A stretch of DNA of 64,000 nucleotides from Opisthorchis felineus (taxonomy: Eukaryota; Platyhelminthes; Trematoda; Opisthorchiida; Opisthorchiidae), in the NCBI GenBank assembly GCA_004794785.1, contig SJOL01007351.1:1250627-1314626 (forward strand), in the 5' to 3' direction. The notes below the pieces were generated by a model. That model saw only the letters and a program-made list of their open reading frames with translations. It did no database searches and was not told the origin of the DNA. Shown here piece after piece: positions 48,301-56,175 of the stretch. The position numbers were made by a program, and so were the translations under genes. How positions within the stretch are numbered: position 1 is the first letter of the stretch; each line of letters starts with the position of its first letter.

Positions 48301-51300
48301 AACTTTCAGGGGTCTCAAATGCTTGTGCGTTTTCAAAATCCGCACTAAACACTAAAGGAGACATATTTTCACGTGATGAACAGACAGCCAACCAGACTAA
48401 CTACGTACTCGTCCGCTCGCGTAAGGCATCTTCCTTTGAAAACGATCGGTCTTACGAAGGGGCTGATGCCAGCAAAAGAAGAGGGTCAAACCAAATACTG
48501 GCTCGGGCAAAGTTGAACCTACCCTTGAATGGTCGAGGGTATATAATGATGGTTTACAATGTTGACCGCAATTAGATCTAGTCTGACAATCGTCAAGACT
48601 CCTGCTCAAAACCTAGGGTTAGCAATAAAACGTCCACCTGATCAGCAGCTTCCGCCCAAAATTGCAAGTTAAAGATGACGATATTTTGAGCGCACATTGC
48701 GTCCGACTTCGCTCATTTTCGCTATGTGGGATATATGAGTATCCCTCGCTGACTGGGGTGCTTCATTTCTAATACCGTTCCCAAAGCGAGGTGACAAAGC
48801 AAGGTGCGGCGATACAGCGACAAAAGTATTCACAATACTTTTCCCAAGTCGACTGTTGCCATGCCTACGTGCACCGGACCTGGTAGGAGAGACTCCTGTC
48901 ATAGAAGAGATTGTGTCGAATGCAGGTAGATCACTTCAAGTTCGCACAACTATTAAACTACCGCGCGGCCTTCCAATGACGTAGCTGCATCTAATCTTGT
49001 CGGATTTATTCAACAAAAGCTCGAGTCCGAGCACATGAAGGAGACTTGAGGCCTTTATCCACACACCAAAGTACGACAAGACTGCTTCTTGTCCTCAATC
49101 TTTTTCAACTACGCCATTCACCGGATAATGGATAACGCTTTCAAGAGATAAAGGAGGAAACAAGACACGAACGGCCAAGCTGGAATACGCCAACGATGTC
49201 GCTTTTCAAGACAAAAACCCAGGGAGGCGGGAACCACTAACAAAGCAGACTCAACAATGCGCAAGATTGTTATGACTGGGATAGGCGTAAGCATATAGAC
49301 TAGGCTCCCATGACTTACATACTCAGAGAGTTCATCCTATTCAGACTAAGAAACCCACCGGATTTTAGCTTGGCATTGTTCAACGTAAGTTGGTTGTTAC
49401 CAGCAAAATGATTGTGTTAGTGTTCCTATTCCCAAATCCACAGAACGAGCATCCAACTCTTTGACAGCATGCGCTAATTTCGAGGAAGACTGGACTTCTC
49501 ATCCACACCTTTTATTCCGTAGTAGTAAACTCTATATTGAGACAAACTGTCAGCATCAAAAATCTAGTAGAGAGTTCGCCTCCACATTTGCCGAGTTTTG
49601 CTGTTTAACAGAGCTTGCCGTGTGTAGAGAGCAACTGTGGAACGTTCTGTTGTCGTGTCAAGAATGTTCCGATTGAGTCCACCCAAAATTTTCAATTCCT
49701 ATTTCTAGAAGTCACTCAATACGTGCCGTATCGTTACCTTTTGATTCTGCGGTAGATCAGTAAAGAACCAACTTGTAGCCCCAGTGAACTGAAGCCTGTA
49801 AACATCACACTTCAACCGACGAACAGAAGGCGAACCATAGCTAGCCCCATCATGCATGCGCGACAGGGTTTTCAGTAAGACAGGCACTAGTTGCGCATTG
49901 TTCTGTCTAATACTGCTATCTAAGAAGCACATAAATAGAGTCTATCATCTAAGATATATAAATAGACGGCTAGGAGAATCAGATAAACTAACGAACTACT
50001 CTGTCCCGTCTAGATCATCCAGTCTTACCGGAACTAGCCAAGTTTGACAGTAGAGCGAAACTCCAACGGCATAATCAACCGGCCCTAATTGTAGAGTGTT
50101 TACTACGTCACATCGCATGTGTTAGATCCTATTTGCGATACGCTATCTGGGCATAACGGACGTGTTATAACTGGCATGTCTGACCAACTGTAGTGTATCC
50201 TTCTGATTTCATCGTAAAATAACTAGCAGCTCAAGTCATGTGGGAGACAAGTCATGAAATATGTAGGCTTTTTCACCAAGAGGGTTTCCATACCAAGAAT
50301 GAACAACGACCGAGACTTCCTGAAAGCCCAACGAAAAAGACCGACTCCCAGAATGATGCCTCATTTGCGGTTTTTCAACGAGATAACGAGGGTTGGTCCA
50401 ACACAAGTGATCCCCATAATAATAATGATCGCTCAGCTGTAACAGTCTTTTGGTACCTAGCTACCATGCCACCACAAGGAAGACTGAGGGGTGAGATACT
50501 GCCAGGAGCAGTCGAGATGCAGAGGTTCGGATCGAACCACGGACCTGCCGGTCAGTAAGTTCGTGCCTCAACCACTGAGCCACCTCGCCGTGTACATTCT
50601 GCCATTGACAGGCAAACCGATTCCCGTGGCTAAAATCTTGCAGTTGCACGTGGGTACGAAAAACACTCAACATGCTTACACAACTGGAGAGAAAATCTTG
50701 GTAATTTCAATTGTTCACTACTGACTGTTATGTCACTGTGGGCTAGTCGAGAGTTATAAAAAAAATTTGAATTTCACCTTATCTCAAAATTCAAAAGGGC
50801 AGATAAAGGTTCGAATGTAGGACGTACAAAATCTTCATCCAAAGTTTACTGTTTCCAACTTCCAACCCTTGATAGCTGTCATAACCAAAGAACTTCGAGA
50901 GTAAACTCCAAGATGGTTAATTTTCTCTGCACAACGGCTGTAATGAGCTAAAACTATCGTATTTAAACCGTACGTGTACAAGGACGTCACAACCAGTTCG
51001 CGATCGATTTCATAAACCATATTCGCTCGCGGAAGGGGGATCAATCAAGGATTAGATATATAAGCTAGTTTCCCGTAGTGAGCTTGAAGCTGTAGAGCAC
51101 ACAAGAACTCCAGTTAGCGATTATGGATGAAATTCATGGACAAAGATCAAGAGACCATGCAAAGTCTCACTTCTAAGGATCCCTTGTGTTCCCCAGCAAG
51201 AAGGGGTGAGGGAGATCCGTGGATCGGAGGGGCTGGAGCAGTCCCGCCTACGTGATTGGTTAAAGGGCTTGATGCTGTTACACTGGCTCCCGTGGGGTTC

Positions 51301-51522
51301 TCTTCGTCTTTTCGTATCAGACTGTCAGCAAACGTATCAAGCACCAGGCGTTGTTTGCTGGCACGAGCCAACCGACCACTGAGGCTTTCTGCTTGTCGGT
51401 GACATTGGCGGAGTTCAGCAGTCAGCTGGTTGATCGCGTGCGCCCATGTATCCTCTTCATCAGCCAATGAACGCGCGACGAACGTTACGTCCAAAATAGT
51501 GGCAGCACCGCGTATTTCGACC
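24244..51522 (-). CDS. DUF4140/DUF4139 protein gene (F37C4.5/MuiA-like), 8 exons, ends missing
   Basis: Eight exons on the minus strand spell about 602 consecutive codons. The order is DUF4140 with coiled coil, second coiled-coil exon, DUF4139 start, a proline/serine-rich linker, and DUF4139 end. Exon order (5' to 3') is 51522-51171, 46435-46242, 36239-36110, 32618-32482, 29185-28996, 27632-27171, 25211-24978, 24352-24244. All seven junctions preserve frame (phases 0, 2, 0, 2, 0, 0, 0). Such proteins occur from bacteria (mucoidy inhibitor A-like) to nematodes (F37C4.5) and fungi. Biochemical function is not established, so none is claimed. Missing are the N-terminal exon with the start codon (upstream exon must end in phase 2) and the final exon after 24244 (enters in phase 1). 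Introns run from 625 bases (25211 side) to about 10 kb and are full of retroelements. Confidence 0.9.
24978..25211 (-). CDS. DUF4140/4139 gene, DUF4139 exon after the FxGK motif
   Basis: The acceptor is TTCTCCACCCAG/TCC and the donor is ATTAAG/GTATCG. It reads [20 protein letters not shown], then [33 protein letters not shown]. This fits the family blocks 'pGexfxlxLGxdxxikVxyxp', 'xyxxxixvxNxkxxxixvxvxDqxPxSxdxxikv'. 78 codons, phase 0 at both ends. Confidence 0.93.
27171..27632 (-). CDS. DUF4140/4139 gene, linker plus DUF4139 central strands
   Basis: The acceptor is CTTCTGGAACCAG, preceded by a pyrimidine-rich stretch, and the donor is GGGAAG/GTGAGT. The first half is Ser/Pro/Thr-rich with no recognisable fold. 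The second half reads [30 protein letters not shown], and [16 protein letters not shown]. These match 'vxlxxlxlxaxfxyxxxPk...vyLxAxxxNxsxxxLLxGxxxvfxdxxFvGk' of DUF4139. With 154 codons it is the longest exon of the gene. Confidence 0.92.
28996..29185 (-). CDS. DUF4140/4139 gene, linker exon
   Basis: The acceptor is CTTGTATAG/T (phase 2) and the donor is TATGAG/GTGAGT (phase 0). The exon encodes a Pro/Thr/Ser/Arg-rich linker ([27 protein letters not shown]) ending [10 protein letters not shown]. Family members have a variable, low-complexity insert at this point inside DUF4139. Identification rests mainly on phase, position and splice quality. Confidence 0.75.
29539..29919 (+). mobile_element. 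BEL/Pao gag-like fragment (126-codon frame)
   Basis: An open frame on the + strand, inside an intron of the minus-strand gene. Residues [18 protein letters not shown] resemble the 'PTLxxLxxFIexqA' segment that ends the gag core in BEL/Pao elements. About 60 residues later [17 protein letters not shown] resembles their degenerate zinc knuckle (C-x2-C-x3-H-x4-C), with the His lost. No protease or RT was recognised next to it. Assignment is by motif spacing only. Confidence 0.45.
30745..31131 (+). CDS. Unassigned open frame, 128 codons, nested in intron
   Basis: A + frame inside an intron of the minus-strand gene: [39 protein letters not shown]. No catalytic motif seen. It is about 800 bases downstream of the BEL/Pao-like fragment on the same strand and may belong to it. 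A chance frame is also possible. Confidence 0.25.
   Translation: MFTPEAKHTMKLLNREARWGLSFAYCVAHSSPQGSIVKISNELVWNNCSTFSRIVIGEQSHLNRLHPTFCHHIHDPITHALLPKILNFMSVQVNQSSSYVSSADDFVAWRFSSEAQGTFIDRVNKVTQ
31168..31377 (+). CDS. Unassigned short open frame with EH1-like start
   Basis: The 69-codon frame starts [20 protein letters not shown]. 'KFIIDSVL' has the F-x-I-x-x-[IL]-L spacing of the EH1 repressor motif often near the N-terminus of homeodomain proteins. No homeodomain follows within the window that I can see. Low confidence. Confidence 0.2.
   Translation: MGTARTKTKFIIDSVLNESEENPSSESHTKLMGMKQFQLSCCDEDVSFTLHLIPSSSNVWFNGPERRSD
32189..32217. repeat. Perfect 12-bp inverted repeat, 5-base loop
   Basis: AGCCCTAATCAA, loop CTGCG, TTGATTAGGGCT. 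It lies in an intron about 265 bases beyond the exon ending at 32482. No T-run or polyadenylation hexamer is adjacent. It may be the terminal hairpin or fold-back remnant of a DNA transposon. Confidence 0.8.
32482..32618 (-). CDS. DUF4140/4139 gene, DUF4139 exon with GENW motif
   Basis: The acceptor is GAAACTTCAG and the donor is AAAGA/GTAAGT. It reads [15 protein letters not shown], equivalent to the conserved 'yyxxvxQxtGEdW' block, and then [19 protein letters not shown], equivalent to 'lxLSTaxPxxggxxPxL'. The 137 bases (phase 0 in, phase 2 out) fit both neighbours exactly. A random open frame would be unlikely to do this. Confidence 0.92.
32780..32822 (-). ncRNA. Hammerhead ribozyme-like motif, family 1 (core changed)
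   Basis: On the minus strand, stem I GCCTAC pairs with GTAGGC at the two ends. CTGAGTA stands where the core needs CTGANGA. Stem II is GCC/GGC around loop GAAAGAAG, then GAAAC. The tiny stem III is the palindrome ACGCGT, ending at a GTA cleavage site. This is the architecture of the type I hammerheads of schistosome SINE-like repeats. The core difference suggests it no longer cleaves. Confidence 0.65.
33054..33096 (+). ncRNA. Hammerhead ribozyme-like motif, family 1 (decayed)
   Basis: Stem I GCCTAA/GTAGGC, core CTGAAAA instead of CTGANGA, stem II AGCCC/GGGC around CAAGAA, GAAAC, palindromic stem III ACCGGT, then A. Lies about 230 bases from the minus-strand copy at 32780. Confidence 0.55.
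33206..33265 (+). repeat. Repeat shared with 45000-45045
   Basis: TTTCATTTGAGTCTTCGG, TTAACACAAATGCAACCTGC. The 45.0 kb copy has ATTCATTTGAGTCTCCAG, TTAACACCAAC, AGTTGCAAATT. It lies on the edge of the hammerhead-bearing repeat at 32.8-33.1 kb, so it is probably part of the same element. Confidence 0.5.
33669..33687. repeat. (TG)n microsatellite
   Basis: About nine TG units (TGTGTGTGTGTGTGTGT). Confidence 0.9.
34776..36000 (-). mobile_element. RTE-type LINE fragment, 5'-truncated and frame-broken
   Basis: This is a non-LTR retrotransposon reverse transcriptase relic in an intron of the DUF4139 gene, on the same strand. Reading in from 36000: [41 protein letters not shown] then a stop, VYPLSSFLF, then after a frame change [20 protein letters not shown]. 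The catalytic YADD is at 35693-35682. [13 protein letters not shown] and [12 protein letters not shown] blocks follow, and near the end [13 protein letters not shown], the typical C-terminal motif of RTE-like ORFs in flukes. The 3' side (34820-34970) is a non-coding end. It finishes in an ATG/ATC-type microsatellite (34778-34806), as many RTE elements do. Several stops and shifts make it dead. Confidence 0.88.
36110..36239 (-). CDS. DUF4140/4139 gene, exon opening DUF4139
   Basis: The acceptor is TTTTATCCTTGCAG. It reads [20 protein letters not shown] and then [15 protein letters not shown], which is the DUF4139 start (beta strand, then 'YxVxgaxWxPxYDlR'). The donor is ATGAAG/GTAGAC. A LINE fragment begins only about 100 bases into the following intron. 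Confidence 0.92.
36620..36670 (+). repeat. Repeat shared with 3461-3500
   Basis: GAGACTCACTTGGAACCC, AGCTGAATCTCTCGTTTATG. The 3.4 kb copy reads GAGACTCACCTGGAACCC, AGCTGAGTCTTTTTTTGTGA. It is just upstream of the tandem hammerhead pair. Confidence 0.5.
36741..36783 (+). ncRNA. Hammerhead ribozyme-like motif, family 1 (intact CTGATGA and GAAA)
   Basis: Stem I GCCTAC/GTGGGC (one G-U pair), intact core CTGATGA, perfect stem II GCTC-CAAGAA-GAGC, and intact GAAAC. The stem III/cleavage part is ACCAGCT instead of ACCGGTC, so the NUH site is disturbed. First of a tandem pair. Confidence 0.65.
36864..36907 (+). ncRNA. Hammerhead ribozyme-like motif, family 1 (second of tandem pair)
   Basis: Stem I GCCTAC/GTGGGC, core CTGATGA, GAAAC and cleavage triplet ATC are intact. 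Stem II (ACCCC...GAGTGC) is damaged. It starts 123 bases after the first copy of the pair, which implies a dimeric repeat unit of about that length. Confidence 0.6.
37266..37340 (+). repeat. Dispersed repeat, copy 1 (pair with 44638-44712)
   Basis: ATTCGCGTTCACATCAACCT, TTGAACAGTTCTCCTGCTAT, CAATTATTCTGGTGAGTC. The same order appears at 44.6 kb with about 80 percent identity by eye. Element type unknown. Confidence 0.55.
39954..40277 (-). mobile_element. Possible retroelement-derived open frame (107 codons)
   Basis: The minus frame includes [20 protein letters not shown] and [15 protein letters not shown]. Translations very like this recur, as I recall, in fluke gene predictions as repeat-derived sequence. 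No catalytic motif of its own is visible. It could instead be a chance frame over a non-coding repeat. Confidence 0.35.
42483..42525 (+). ncRNA. Hammerhead ribozyme-like motif, family 1
   Basis: Stem I GCCTAC/GTGGGC, stem II GCCC-CAAGGA-GGGC, palindromic stem III ACCGGT and GTC cleavage site are all present. Two core bases are changed (CCGATGA for CTGATGA, CAAA for GAAA). The flanking CTCGGGGACTGCG and TTTTCAGCAACCTTATGAG match the 36.7 kb copies. Confidence 0.65.
43202..43247 (+). ncRNA. Hammerhead-like motif, family 3 (core intact)
   Basis: Core CTGACGA (43208-43214), one extra A, then perfect 7-bp stem II GCTTTTG-TGT-CAAAAGC (43216-43232). GAAA follows (43233-43236), then CGTT, giving a possible 2-bp stem III ACGT and a GTT site. 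The flanks CTTGGT and GCCCAG can pair in 5 of 6 positions as stem I. All core positions fit the consensus. The inserted A and very small stem III make activity uncertain. Confidence 0.5.
44638..44712 (+). repeat. Dispersed repeat, copy 2 (pair with 37266-37340)
   Basis: ATTCGCGTTCACATTACACT, CGGTGCTCTTCCTGCCCTGG, CAATTATTCCGATGAGTTC, matching the 37.3 kb copy. Both lie in the same 10-kb intron. Confidence 0.55.
45312..45351 (+). ncRNA. Hammerhead-like repeat, family 2 (core intact)
   Basis: GCA-CTGATGA-T-GTCACC-TCGATT-GGTGAT-GAAA-CGTT-TGC. Stem II pairs six bases (one G-U), stem I three. The core bases match the hammerhead consensus except for one extra T between the core and stem II. The repeat continues with CAATCAAATTGCCCAGCTC and AGCGAACAAGCCAACGACC. 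The function is an inference. Confidence 0.5.
46242..46435 (-). CDS. DUF4140/4139 gene, second coiled-coil exon
   Basis: The acceptor is TTCCATCTCCCAG/GTCATC and the donor is GCGCG/GTTAGT. It reads [20 protein letters not shown], then a highly charged helix ([20 protein letters not shown]). This matches the family pattern of 'llxFyxexxxxLdxxlxxlexel' before DUF4139. Enters phase 0, leaves phase 2. Confidence 0.9.
48960..49340 (+). mobile_element. Degenerate LINE reverse transcriptase fragment
   Basis: The + strand reads [15 protein letters not shown] (compare 'LFNYAIDWvxdxaf' of LINE RT), followed after a frame change by [11 protein letters not shown] at about 49174-49206. This is the RT active-site box with YAND in place of YADD (49186-49197). 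[12 protein letters not shown] residues follow. Frames are broken and no longer ORF survives. It lies in the 46.4-51.2 kb intron of the DUF4139 gene, on the opposite strand, and belongs to a different LINE lineage from the 35 kb copy. Confidence 0.55.
50431..50590 (-). repeat. SINE family B copy (tRNA-derived)
   Basis: On the minus strand the head reads GAGGTGGCTCAGTGGTTGAG (A box) and GGTCCGTGGTTCGATCC (B box). These are good internal RNA polymerase III boxes. The 3' part ends ATGGTAGCTAGGTACC ... TTACAGCTGAGCGATC, shared with the copies at 54 and 56 kb. Confidence 0.8.
51171..51522 (-). CDS. DUF4140/4139 gene, exon with end of DUF4140 and coiled coil
   Basis: The exon begins after CTCTCTCCACCCAG. 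It reads [14 protein letters not shown] (the 'VeGxgxaxIlgV' strand that closes DUF4140), followed by a charged helix with [20 protein letters not shown] and [13 protein letters not shown]. This is heptad-like and is the usual coiled coil of the family. A low-complexity tail rich in Pro, Ser, Thr and Gly follows, ending at GAA/GTGAGA. It enters in phase 2 and leaves in phase 0. The preceding exon, which should carry the start codon and the first DUF4140 strands, was not found. Confidence 0.88.
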
Positions 51523-52780
51523 CTGGGTGGAGAGAGGTAGACATGTATCAACCTCAGAGGAGCACGGTATAGGAATTTATTGTTGCAAAGCACACGGTAA
51601 TTCGCATACCACTGAGATATGCCTAATATAAGGTACCTATTTTTGCTTCGTATGGTGAATTTCGCCAAGCCTTTGACAGAATGATTCTTCAGGGCATCAG
51701 CGGTTCCTATAGCTGCTTGGTTCATGACATTCTCATCATAATACCAGATGGAACAACAAACTTGGGCCGTCATCATCACACAAAGGTTATGAAATCAGAT
51801 GCAAGGGGAACAACACTTTATGGTGGTTCGTAGAAGTACGCTCGGAGTTGAAAACTGGAAATCCACCCAAGAGAACACATTGGGACGTTTTTGCTTTCTC
51901 GCGCTTGTGAAATGCCGTGAACAGAGTGGTTTCTTTCGAAAATGTCTGTGTTGTCGCTGAGAGGTGGCCTTGAAGCGGTAACTGCTAGCGAGTGTCGGGT
52001 CTCATTCACGGAGCTGTATGGCTTATGCGAACATGTGAACTATGAGTGAGATCGGAGAACCTAATATAGCTCAGTGAATTAGCTCACCGGAATTCTGGTT
52101 CGCCATCTTTGACTTGAACTGCAGACTCGACGCAACGTCCCCTGAGATTATCTGACTTCGACTGCTGTTGACTTTGACCAAATCAGAGTTTGCTGACCAC
52201 TTGGAACTTAGTTCGTGAGTGACAAAACTCATTAGATCAGGGTATAACTTAGACCCACTTTCACAACCAAGCAGTAATATGGTCAAAATGGTGTACTGGC
52301 TATATGATTTATAAAAATATGAATCTAAACACGTTTCTTATTAGACCTGTCAACTATAAGACCGATGGACTCTCCCCAGTCCATGCGGCCAAAATGCCCC
52401 GGAGACCACATTAAATTGAAAGGTCATTCCTATGAACGAAAAGAATTCTAAAACAAACAATACCCCTATCCGGTGAAACACCAGTCCAACCCGAAGTCAG
52501 CAAGATCTACCAGCTAACAAGCTTTGTGACTGTGAAAATGCCACAGGCCAGCAGCTATATAGCAGGTACTCCAGAACTCATATGTTTCAACTGGAGTTAT
52601 GCAAGGCACAGTACTCAGGGTTATCCACGAACTGGCTAGCTTTAACGATATTTCTCAAAAAAGCTTACATACAGGGAGAGGGGGGTTGTAAAAAACTCTG
52701 TTTCCCATCAGTCCTATGAAAATAAGCCCTTCGAAATAAGGATAAGGTGAAAGAAAATACAGAGTCGATCATACCATTTT

Positions 52781-52805
52781 TGGAGAGAGAGAGAGAGAGA
52801 GAGAG
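52781..52805. repeat. (GA)n microsatellite
   Basis: About eleven uninterrupted GA units. Confidence 0.95.
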
Positions 52806-53224
52806 GAAAAACTGGTCTGGCGGAGCTCCAAAATGCAGCTATCTGTGGTGTAGCAAAATCAGGTTTGTTTCACGATAATTGTAGTGATTTTCATCAGAAC
52901 TCCCACCCCTAACTAGGCCCAGAATATTATGTGTGCGCGCATTAATCATTCCGTAGTTCTGTGTGTTACACCTAGAATATATTATGCATTAATGAGTAAC
53001 TTGACAGAAGTAACTTTTTTGACGTTGTCATTTGTGAATTACAAACAGGAAAAGTCGGTCCACACTAATTGCTTTCTCCAAGTTTCCATAGACCCACGGC
53101 AGAACAACGACATGCTCTATGGCTTGAAGTCTACTTATTCCCCTCCTGATTCCAGATTCGTCTAAACTGCTTTGAACGCCTAAGGGTATCCAATAGTATC
53201 CAGTTTGGTTAATTTACCCATAAA

Positions 53225-53542
53225 TCACAAATCCGCCAGAAAAACTGGAGCTGCGCTTTCCACATCGGACAAACAGGCTAAACGATCGATCCCCAGGCGC
53301 ATGTCCTCTGTCAAGGCCATCGTTAAAACCCCATATTTGGACAGTTGTGTGAAATTCCTGCTCATTATTGTTCCCGTGTCCCAGACAAAATTGCCGAATT
53401 CGCGTGGGTGGTTCACGGAATTTCGGTGGATAGCGACACAGCGCTGACGATAGGGAAGGACACTGTGGGTAATCGAGGATACTGAAATTAATCGCGTGCG
53501 CTGAGCGTAATCAAACCATATCGAACAACGCGCTTTGCACAA
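53225..53542 (-). CDS. Unassigned open frame, 105 codons
   Basis: A protein-like frame with QRCVAIHRNSVNHPREFGNF and YGVLTMALTEDMRLGIDRL. It lies upstream of the recognised DUF4140 exon, on the same strand. It does not resemble the missing DUF4140 start (no 'vtVyxdxAxVtR' pattern). It may be an exon of another gene or a repeat relic. Confidence 0.3.
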   Translation of the reverse strand: MCKARCSIWFDYAQRTRLISVSSITHSVLPYRQRCVAIHRNSVNHPREFGNFVWDTGTIMSRNFTQLSKYGVLTMALTEDMRLGIDRLACLSDVESAAPVFLADL

Positions 53543-53899
53543 CTAGTTTCCAGACAGATTTGGTGACGGGACTGTAGGCATGGGAAATCAAACTGCTTGT
53601 GACCTATAGATTCACAAAGCTTTTTCGGTATATGGTGGTTGATACATCACCTGATCAGTCTAACCAGATATGATTTCTTGGCCGCTGACAAACACGAAAT
53701 CACACAATTTATTGTGGAGACGCTGCAGGCAGCGACATCTTGCTATGCTACAAATGTTTAAAGGTGCAATATTGGTCGCTAACCTTTCAAATCAATATGT
53801 ACACTTGATACAACTCTGTTCTACCATTGTGCAGTCAAAATCCACTTAAGACAAACCACGTGGAGGTGGGTAATACTTATGTCGTACAGCATCGACAGG

Positions 53900-54072
53900 G
53901 GGCGAGATGGCTGTAGTTCGAGGGCGAATTTACTCACCGGAAGGTCCGTGGTTCGAACCTGACCTATGCTTCTCGACATCCCCTGTCTAGGCTTGGGCAA
54001 CCTAGCAGTATGCCAGCCCTCGTGCTTCCTCCTGGTGGCATGGCAGCTAGGCACCGAAAGGGTGTGCTACAA
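53900..54072 (+). repeat. SINE family B copy
   Basis: The head is GGCGAGATGGCTGTAGTTCG with B box GGTCCGTGGTTCGAACC. The body is GTCTAGGCTTGGGCAACC, and the 3' end GGCATGGCAGCTAGGCACCG AAAGGGTGTGC is the shared end of the family. The A box has decayed. Confidence 0.8.
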
Positions 54073-54089
54073 AAATTGCCATAGTTGCC

Positions 54090-54271
54090 TGGATAACGAA
54101 CTTTTTTGCATTTAGCGTACGCATGGCTTCGTTGTAGTTTCTAAAACGACAGTTTTGCACGGTCCTTTTCTCCGAAATGTCACCCTTCATTCGCTCCGTC
54201 TCATCGACCTCGTTCTTAGCTTTTTGTATTTGAGTGCAAATGGATATAATTCGATACAGTATCGTCCACAC
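54090..54271 (-). CDS. Unassigned exon-like frame, coiled-coil composition
   Basis: Reads IQKAKNEVDETERMKGDISE, RTVQNCRFRNYNEAMRTLN. It is rich in Lys, Glu and Asn and helical in character. Its 3' end runs into a SINE B copy at 54072, so the real exon must end before that. No family can be named. Confidence 0.3.
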
Positions 54272-54994
54272 AATACCATGAAGTTTTCGAATGGTTTATG
54301 TGTCGCAGACGGTGCACCTGATAGTAGTTAAGATCCGAACAAAAATTGTCTTGCTTCAAATCGTAGTAGCACAACGGTACAGACGTGCATCTTGGTGTTG
54401 TTGTACTGCATGATTACGCACCGAGGCTGCGCCTGATATAGTTGCTTTCTCCAACGACCACAGATTCGACTCTAAATAGAGTAAATCCCATCAAAAGTAC
54501 CGTTTTCGGCAACACTTCTAATGCCCCAACTCGTCGATTTGCACTTCACGTACAACTTCTCACTCTCAACTACGGATTAAGTCCAGTTCGTATCTCTCTG
54601 TCTACGTATGTCATGTACACAAAGGCAGCTAATCCGGGTGTGTGAATGCACACCTGTTAACTTGACGCGCTTGTGTACCTTCACCTGATCGGTGGATCTG
54701 TACACGGGTCTGGTGCAATTTTGTTTTGGCACCCGTGTGCCTGCGGCCAGGAAAAGCCTCTCGCCACCATTGGTCCATGTTTGCCCAGCCCCTTTCCTGC
54801 GCTTTGTACTCGGAATCTGCTTGAATCACCCACTCTTACTGAGTAAACTACAATTCGTTCATGTACCGGACATTGCTCGTCTAAGTATCCAAACCCCCGT
54901 CCCTACCGCATCGATCAAATTTGTATCAATATTAAGTCAAGTTCTCAATTGAAGTACGTTGAAAAACCAACAAGTAATTATTCTGGGAATAATT

Positions 54995-55300
54995 TTTGCC
55001 CTTATTGGGAATCATCAGCATCGGACATCTCACCGAATCCCCGGGAGTTTGAAACCCCCAACCTCCGGCCAGTAGTTAGAAAACTTAACCGTTCGGCCAG
55101 AAAAGACTGATCAGTATTGTCGTTCACTTGCACTTACACAGGATATAGCGCCACTCATCCTTCAATTACGGAAAGTACGTCACGTGGTCACACGTGTTGA
55201 CTGGCTCCTCGAGCGACGACTTCTCAGATGGACGTTTTAATCGTTTTGTGAAAGTATTCTTCCTCTGAACTACCAAATCTCCTCACATGAACATCAAATA
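54995..55300 (-). repeat. SINE family A copy, minus strand
   Basis: On the minus strand it reads CTGGCCGAACGGTTAAGTTT, then CTGGCCGGAGGTTGGGGGTT and a GGTGAGATGTCCGATGCTG tail. The plus side carries GGATATAGCGCCACTCATCC (55142-55161), shared with 17.8 kb. The head is the best preserved of the family. Confidence 0.65.
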
Positions 55301-56175
55301 CATTCTTTCCTCACATTTGACATTTGGTCCTCGGAATTCTACTCCCCGTCATACATGCCTACACGTGATCACTCATCAGAATGGGATTAAGGAGGCTATG
55401 AGGAAACACAGACAAACTATGTAAGCATAAACAACAGCTGTCTACCAGTTAATTTCAAAGGATGCACACGATCAGCGTCTCGTGTCAAACAACTTCGTTT
55501 CATACAGTAGCCGACGCTCGACGTCATGACAGAATTCCTACCCCGCGTTAGTTTGCTCCATCTTCAACCAGCTGTCGACTAAAAGTGATACAAGTGAACA
55601 ATCGTACACCAACAACACACAAACAGCAAAGCTTGTCTCTATCGACCCAGCCACAACAGCCAACAGAGGGACGTTTGACTGGATAATACGTTCGCAATCA
55701 TCAGCAACAAGTGAATACACACCCTTGTTGACCAGCGAATCAATATGGGGATGATGTTTCGACCTATTCGGTAGAATGCCGAATGGATGAAAAAATCGCT
55801 TATTCATATCGGGAAGAATGCCAAGTCCCAGTAGAGCCAAGAAAATAACATACTCGATTCAGTGATTTTTCAATGAGATGGGATTAAACGAAAACAACGG
55901 TAATCAGCCATGACATTTCCACGGAACAATTAGCCGAATGTCGACACAAAATACTGAACAAAGAGGTGAATCATTAACCGCTGGTTAAGATTATTCTTCT
56001 TGTAGATCACGAATAGTTCACCACGAATAAAATCTTCGTTGACTACCATTTTCAAACATCTTTTGAGTGTACATACAAACAAACAACGCAGTCCTTTTAA
56101 AGTACCAGCTAGTTGGACCACTAAATAGCTTCCATAACGACACGAATATCAACAATGTTTGGGTAACATTAATCA

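Noticed and set aside
50461..50673. Minus-strand frame containing [18 protein letters not shown]
   Set aside because: This is the sense translation of the SINE B tRNA-like head, seen repeatedly in fluke gene predictions as an artefact.
53821..54054. Minus-strand frame with a CHATRRKHEG-type sequence
   Set aside because: It is the antisense of a SINE B copy.
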